Below are positions 60,061 through 64,000 of a stretch of DNA of 64,000 bases, one piece after another. Numbering within the stretch: the first letter of the stretch is position 1; each line of letters starts with the position of its first letter. Origin of the DNA: Pedobacter sp. SYSU D00535 (GTDB lineage Bacteria > Bacteroidota > Bacteroidia > Sphingobacteriales > Sphingobacteriaceae); the NCBI RefSeq assembly GCF_017355855.1, contig NZ_JAFEWD010000002.1, forward strand, positions 124,001-188,000, given 5' to 3'. Both the position numbers and the translations under genes were made by a program. Below the pieces are notes generated by a model. That model was not told where the DNA came from. It saw only the letters and a program-made list of their open reading frames with translations, and searched no databases.

Positions 60061-60441
60061 TCCGTCATATTATAAAGACCTGGGCAGATTTGGTTCGTGG
60101 TAATCCCCGCTTCTGATCGGAACCTGCCCCAAACACTACTGGAGTTCGTATGAATCCGGAATGTTTCCTGATTGACTCCGTATTGAGTCCACCTTTTGCA
60201 AGGGAAACGTGGACTGAATGTGCGGTCCAGGCTTTAACAGTGCAGGGACGATGGAGATCGGGGAGGAACAGTTGTGCCCTCGGGGAGAGTCAAGCCAGGA
60301 GGGTAGTAATTGAGGCTGAAAAGTTTTAAAGGGGAATGAAAACTCCTTGGGAAGCATTCGACGTGTCCTGATGATCTTTAGCAGCAACGACACCATTGTG
60401 AAGTGTATTCTTATATTTGATCATTATTTAAGCGCTATACA
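60061..60441. other. 381-bp stretch without a gene
   Basis: No clear coding frame; an 87-codon minus-strand frame at 60136-60396 looks random. No hairpin or promoter of note seen. Confidence 0.45.
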
Positions 60442-61119
60442 ATGCCAGTACTTAAACCTTCCTTATTATTAACACTTATTATTTTTGTTGCCTCCACCCT
60501 GAAAAGCCAAGTAAGCACCTTGGGTAGGGTAGTGACGGAGTCTCAGGAACCACTTAGCGACGTTCAAATCCTGAGCTTAAAGAGCGATAGTATGGTGCTT
60601 ACAAATAAATATGGATTTTTTGAAGTGCTTGTTCAGCATAAGGAAGAGTTCCGTGCGAAGAAGAAGGGATATATCCCGGTCAACTTCCAGATAACGGAGG
60701 GAGAGAATGTGAAACTCCAGCTCTACAAAGATGTGAACCTGAGCTACCAGGGAGGCTTGGAAGAATTCTACAAGTTTATGGGAAAGTCGATTGCGTATCC
60801 TGAGTCGGCTAAAAGAGCCGGCAAATCGGGCCTTGTTTATGTAACTTTCCAAGTGGACACCTCCGGACACCTTATTAACATCAGAGCCCCGGAAGGATCA
60901 GATAAACATTTTTCGAAGGAAGTAGTTCGGGTACTAGGGAAGCTACCAAAAACATTTAGTCCTGTACGAAGTAACCTGACGTTTATCCTCCCAGTTCAAT
61001 TCCGGTTGAATGGGCTGAAAGTACCACAGGTGCCGGCTGTTAGCTTACCAGCAGGAAAAATGCTTCACGAACTCGTTATTTCCTTACATACCCGTACTGA
61101 ATTCTATAAAATACCATGA
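60442..61119 (+). CDS. TonB C-terminal-domain protein, energy-transducer-like
   Basis: 225 residues with a signal-like N-terminus (PSLLLTLIIFVASTLKSQV). After it a CarboxypepD_reg-like part (LGRVVTESQEPLSDVQILSL, about 28-90) and a TonB C-terminal domain (YPESAKRAGKSGLVYVTFQV, then DTSGHLINIRAPEGSDKHFS), which normally contacts TonB-dependent receptors. No membrane anchor plus Pro-rich linker of a true TonB, so it may serve as a periplasmic adaptor. The extra C-terminal 35 residues are unusual. It overlaps the next gene by four bases (ATGA). Confidence 0.75.
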   Translation: MPVLKPSLLLTLIIFVASTLKSQVSTLGRVVTESQEPLSDVQILSLKSDSMVLTNKYGFFEVLVQHKEEFRAKKKGYIPVNFQITEGENVKLQLYKDVNLSYQGGLEEFYKFMGKSIAYPESAKRAGKSGLVYVTFQVDTSGHLINIRAPEGSDKHFSKEVVRVLGKLPKTFSPVRSNLTFILPVQFRLNGLKVPQVPAVSLPAGKMLHELVISLHTRTEFYKIP

Positions 61120-61667
61120 AAGCCACGATTTTTTTCTTTTTTCTGTTCTTGCCTTTGTTAATCTTCGGTCAGTCACCTGAAATGCCGGTAGAGGTCACTC
61201 CCCAAATAGAGCTGAAAATAAGAGCAGAGATAGAGCAAGCGGGAGCCCGACTTAAACAAGAGCTACAAAGGAAAAGCGCCTCAGCTCTAGAGATCGAATT
61301 CTCTACAGATACACTTCGCATAGAACTTTTTTCGGACAAATTTATGGAGTACGATTATTCAACAGCAGGTATGGGGACAGCTGTTCTTAAAGCTTCCCAG
61401 GAATATGATAGACTAATGAATAAGTACTACCGGCGTCTGCTGACCGCACTTAAGGAAGCGGATAGAAAAAATCTAATCGAGGCTCAGCGAGCCTGGTTGG
61501 TTTTTCGGGACAAGGAGAGCGTATTAATTGGAACATTAGCTAAAGACGTTTACACTGGTGGGGGGACGATGCAGCCCTTGGTAAGCGCCGCCGAATATCT
61601 AGATGTTATCCGGAACAGAACCGTCAATTTCTATCAGTACCTGATAAAGGTAAGTGACACCTTTTAG
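61116..61667 (+). CDS. LprI/DUF1311-like exported protein
   Basis: 183 residues with a signal peptide (MKATIFFFFLFLPLLIFGQ). The second half (EYDRLMNKYYRRLLTALKEA, then RKNLIEAQRAWLVFRDKESV) matches the LprI N-terminal/DUF1311 fold of lysozyme inhibitors, with the conserved QRAW motif. A short extra N-terminal part (residues 20-75) precedes it. Such proteins protect against host lysozyme or act in cell-wall stress. Start overlaps the TonB-like gene by four bases: translationally coupled. Confidence 0.78.
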   Translation: MKATIFFFFLFLPLLIFGQSPEMPVEVTPQIELKIRAEIEQAGARLKQELQRKSASALEIEFSTDTLRIELFSDKFMEYDYSTAGMGTAVLKASQEYDRLMNKYYRRLLTALKEADRKNLIEAQRAWLVFRDKESVLIGTLAKDVYTGGGTMQPLVSAAEYLDVIRNRTVNFYQYLIKVSDTF

Positions 61668-61870
61668 GTACTTTTAATAAAGTAGTCAAATTGGAAGTGG
61701 GATGGGAGAGTGCCTTTGAAACGCTGGGAAGTCAGATAGTGGTAGTTATGACTTCTTTGCTCAGTTTGACGGTTCTGGTATAAGTAATTATTCGGCAATG
61801 AGCCGTGTTATCTACGAAATAGGTAGTCAAAGCGCGGTGTGGACCTAAAGTTGTGCTGATTGTACACCAA

Positions 61871-61896
61871 CAGTTGCATTTTTACTTACGCAACTG
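61871..61896. promoter_or_regulatory. 7-bp inverted repeat upstream of kbl
   Basis: CAGTTGC (61871-61877) / GCAACTG (61890-61896) with a 12-base spacer, next to CATCTTTG (61901-61908), seven of eight matches to the -7 box TAnnTTTG. Could be an operator just ahead of the kbl promoter. Confidence 0.3.
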
Positions 61897-61936
61897 GAAC
61901 CATCTTTGGTAAAATAGTTACTATAAGTTTAAAATT

Positions 61937-63127
61937 ATGTATAAGACACTTCTTCCCGTATTGCAAAAAGAGCTTTCAGAAATTGAGCAGGCCGGTCTAT
62001 ATAAGAAAGAAAGAATCATCACTTCCCCTCAGGGAGTTGACATGGAGGTACAGGGCGGTAAAAAGGTTATTAATTTTTGTGCGAACAACTATTTGGGCCT
62101 ATCCTCAAACCCGTATGTGATTGAAGCTGCGAAGAAAGTGATGGATAGTCATGGTTACGGTCTTTCTTCGGTTCGCTTTATCTGTGGCACTCAGGATATC
62201 CACAAGGAGCTGGAGAGGAAGATATCCGACTTTCTTGGGACTGAGGACACCATCTTATATGCAGCTGCTTTTGACGCCAATGGGGGAGTATTTGAACCTT
62301 TGTTTAATGAACAGGATGCCATCATCTCCGATGAGCTCAACCATGCGTCTATTATCGATGGTATTCGGTTGTGTAAGGCCCAGCGTTTACGGTATAGACA
62401 CGATGATATGGTCGATCTGGAAGAGAAATTGAAGGCCAGCGTTGGTCTTCGGCATCGCATTATTGTTACCGACGGCGCTTTTTCGATGGACGGGACCATC
62501 GCACAGCTTGATAGAATTTGCGATCTGGCCGATAAGTATGAAGCGCTCGTGATGATAGACGAAAGCCATACCTCTGGCTTCATTGGAAAAACCGGCCGTG
62601 GTACACACGAACATCATAATGTGATGGGAAGAGTGGATATTATTACGGGTACGTTGGGGAAGGCTTTGGGCGGTGCATCAGGCGGTTTTACCTCCGGGCG
62701 GAAAGAGATCATTGAAATGTTGAGGCAGCGTTCCAGGCCCTATTTGTTTTCCAATACGCTTGCTCCGGCAATAGTCGGCGGTTCTATTGCTGTGCTGGAG
62801 ATGCTAAGTACAACAACAGCACTGCGGGATAAGCTGGAAGATAACACCAGATATTTCAGAGAAAAAATGACCGAAGCCGGCTTTGATATCAGACCCGGGG
62901 TTCATCCTATTGTTCCCGTTATGTTGTACGATGCCAAGCTGGCGCAGGATTTTGCTGCAAGAATGCTCGATGAAGGAATCTATGTTATTGGCTTTTATTA
63001 TCCGGTGGTACCACAGGGTAAAGCAAGGATACGGGTGCAGCTTTCAGCGGCTCACGAAAGGGAGCATCTTGATAAAGCAATTGCCGCATTTGTGAAAGTC
63101 GGCAGAGAGCTTAGTGTGTTGAAGTAA
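61937..63127 (+). CDS. kbl: 2-amino-3-ketobutyrate CoA ligase (glycine C-acetyltransferase)
   Basis: 396 residues, full length. It splits 2-amino-3-oxobutanoate with CoA to glycine and acetyl-CoA, the second step of threonine catabolism. PLP enzyme of the alpha-oxoamine synthase family: FCANNYLGLSSNPYVIEAAK, GTQDIHKELERKISDFLGTE, DESHTSGFIGKTGRGTHEHH with the family Asp/His, and the PLP Lys242 in TLGKALGGASGG. The tdh partner is not adjacent. A very close homologue makes 2-amino-3-oxo-lipids (serine palmitoyltransferase), but the KBL-type motif VDIITGTLGKALGGASGG is decisive. Confidence 0.92.
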   Translation: MYKTLLPVLQKELSEIEQAGLYKKERIITSPQGVDMEVQGGKKVINFCANNYLGLSSNPYVIEAAKKVMDSHGYGLSSVRFICGTQDIHKELERKISDFLGTEDTILYAAAFDANGGVFEPLFNEQDAIISDELNHASIIDGIRLCKAQRLRYRHDDMVDLEEKLKASVGLRHRIIVTDGAFSMDGTIAQLDRICDLADKYEALVMIDESHTSGFIGKTGRGTHEHHNVMGRVDIITGTLGKALGGASGGFTSGRKEIIEMLRQRSRPYLFSNTLAPAIVGGSIAVLEMLSTTTALRDKLEDNTRYFREKMTEAGFDIRPGVHPIVPVMLYDAKLAQDFAARMLDEGIYVIGFYYPVVPQGKARIRVQLSAAHEREHLDKAIAAFVKVGRELSVLK

Positions 63128-63301
63128 AATTTACAGGTTTTAGAATAAGATTTTTTTGAAGTACTATCCCTGTTTCTAATCTCAGCCTCGCTCGCTCAGG
63201 ACTTTGTATTACTCACAACATATCTTGGCCTAAAGGTAGGCTGACTGAATAGGTTTCCAAGAGTTCTCGTTCTTTCCACCTTTCCAAAAATAATTCGAAA
63301 A

Positions 63302-63339
63302 AAAAAACGCTATAAATCTTTCAATTTATAGCGTTTTTT
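63302..63339. terminator. Perfect bidirectional terminator at the element boundary
   Basis: Sixteen-bp perfect stem (63302-63317 with 63324-63339), 6-base loop, six A at one end and six T at the other, core CGCTATAAA / TTTATAGCG. It lies just beyond the tRNA 3' end at 63347, as expected for a native tRNA-gene terminator. Confidence 0.85.
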
Positions 63340-63346
63340 AACCTGT

Positions 63347-63371
63347 TGGTGGAGCCGGAGGGATTCGAACC
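63347..63371 (-). other. tRNA 3'-end fragment, probable attachment site
   Basis: The 25 bases on the minus strand read GGTTCGAATCCCTCC and then GGCTCCACCA: the T loop (TTCGAAT), the 3' T-stem, the acceptor strand and CCA of a tRNA, ending at 63347. The 5' part of the tRNA (D and anticodon arms) is absent in the following bases. Such a fragment with CCA is the standard mark of an integrase att site in a tRNA gene. The native terminator follows directly. Confidence 0.75.
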
Positions 63372-63586
63372 ACCCTCATGCTGATTTTTTGAATTAAAAC
63401 CGCGTTTTTGACTATCTGGGAGTACTTTAAGTTTTTCTTTTTTGTCCCTCCAGTCAGCCAGTTGGTCAGTTGGCGCTTTTTCAGGAGTGCTCATTTTATA
63501 GGCTTCCGAAGTGTTTTAGATAAGTTTTTGTTACATGAAATACCATCTTCGTTTGCTTCCTTCCAAGAATCCGTGAAGGATAAATG
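63372..63586. other. Non-coding start of the presumed integrated element
   Basis: 215 bp between the tRNA fragment and the repressor gene. No convincing frame; AT-rich. It may hold the integrase-binding arms or the end of the element. Confidence 0.35.
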
Positions 63587-63934
63587 TTAGTTATGAGTAC
63601 CTTTTGTTTCATTTTCGATGTGTTTTAAGCGAGCATTTAGGATCAGGTTTTCCACCTGAAGATTCTTAATATTTGTAATGAGAGTTGACTTGTCTTCCTG
63701 GTACTTTGTCGGACCAGTACCGTTAACGATCCAGTCCGGGTGATACTTTAGTTTTACGGAAATATTTTGAATGACTTCGAGCGTGATTGGCTGAGTTGCT
63801 TTCATCATCCTGCTAATAGAAGGCTGCGAAGTTCCGCAGAGTTCCGCGAATTCCTTCTGGGCTCCCTTACCTGCGCTTTTAAAATCGCGGTAGATCAGTT
63901 CTAGTCGCTTAGCTGCTTTAAGATCAATCTTCAT
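63587..63934 (-). CDS. Phage-type HTH repressor with coiled-coil tail
   Basis: 115 residues. An XRE-type HTH is visible at about 25-75 (AQKEFAELCGTSQPSISRMM, then IQNISVKLKYHPDWIVNGTG, a pattern of phage/ICE repressors). The C-terminal helix (NIKNLQVENLILNARLKHIE) is coiled-coil-like and should dimerise. Orientation is toward the tRNA fragment. Repressor-like proteins near the end of integrated elements are common. No signal peptide. Confidence 0.8.
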   Translation of the reverse strand: MKIDLKAAKRLELIYRDFKSAGKGAQKEFAELCGTSQPSISRMMKATQPITLEVIQNISVKLKYHPDWIVNGTGPTKYQEDKSTLITNIKNLQVENLILNARLKHIENETKGTHN

Positions 63935-63944
63935 CCCATATTTA

Positions 63945-64000
63945 TTAATAAGGCCTCATCTTTCCAAAAGGATCCACTACGTTGAACAGCTGCTCCACAT
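63945..64000 (-). CDS. C-terminal end of a gene cut by the window
   Basis: On the minus strand the frame runs to a TAA at 63945, reading EQLFNVVDPFGKMRPY at its end. It is ten bases before the repressor start, so it would be in the same operon. Too short to identify. Confidence 0.25.
   Translation of the reverse strand, partial: VEQLFNVVDPFGKMRPY

Noticed and set aside
60136-60396. 86-codon minus-strand frame
   Set aside because: Ser/Pro-rich with no family resemblance and no start signal.
63347-63440. Complete tRNA gene at the right end
   Set aside because: Only the T loop, acceptor and CCA are present; no D or anticodon arm follows and the T-stem has a mismatch.

Overview
The window looks like chromosome from a member of the Bacteroidetes, most likely the Sphingobacteriaceae (Pedobacter/Mucilaginibacter-like). 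Supporting signs are a SusC-type TonB plug module, an alpha-2-macroglobulin giant, a DUF4943 lipoprotein, the DUF3822-rsmD pair, AT-rich intergenic DNA, few Shine-Dalgarno sites, and promoter boxes close to TAnnTTTG. This assignment is an inference from gene content. No rRNA or intact tRNA was found.

Layout. 1-6.9 kb: small stress and housekeeping genes (a frameshifted msrBA, a second MsrB-like protein, OsmC, two GNATs, a lipoprotein, a YdeI-like protein, a metallophosphoesterase, a truncated haemoglobin). 7.2-20.3 kb: a surface-sugar region with GT2, GT39 and GT9 enzymes and a HAD-UbiA-GtrA set resembling lipid-linked pentose synthesis, mixed with small unknown genes. 20.3-25.5 kb: PEBP, GNAT, YajQ, a histone H1-like protein and the polyphosphate pair ppk-ppx. 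25.7-32.1 kb: a one-direction heptose operon (two glycosyltransferases, SDR, GmhB, HldE, GT9). 32.1-34.9 kb: rsmD, DUF3822 and a RecD-like helicase. 34.9-45.7 kb: a signalling cluster with four histidine kinases, a NarL-type regulator lacking the usual phospho-acceptor Asp, and a CheB fragment. 46.5-53.1 kb: a 2205-residue alpha-2-macroglobulin that carries SusC plug pieces in swapped order. 53.2-63.1 kb: MFS, AraC, PRC-barrel, a CheY-like protein, TonB, an LprI-like protein and kbl. 63.3 kb to the end: a perfect terminator, a 25-base tRNA 3' end and a phage-type repressor, read as the left boundary of an integrated element whose body lies beyond the window.

How the genes work together. Much of the window concerns the cell envelope. 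The heptose operon makes and transfers ADP-heptose to lipopolysaccharide or another surface glycan. The UbiA/GtrA/HAD/GT39 group could make, flip and transfer a polyprenyl-linked sugar. The macroglobulin would act in the periplasm. The four kinases and the regulator would sense the environment. The strongest candidates for new biology are the shuffled macroglobulin, the Asp-less regulator with its divergent kinase and an operator-like repeat between them, the lipid-sugar cassette, a small paralogous protein family found twice (2.2 and 16.9 kb), and several unexplained hairpins and 11-bp repeat arrays.
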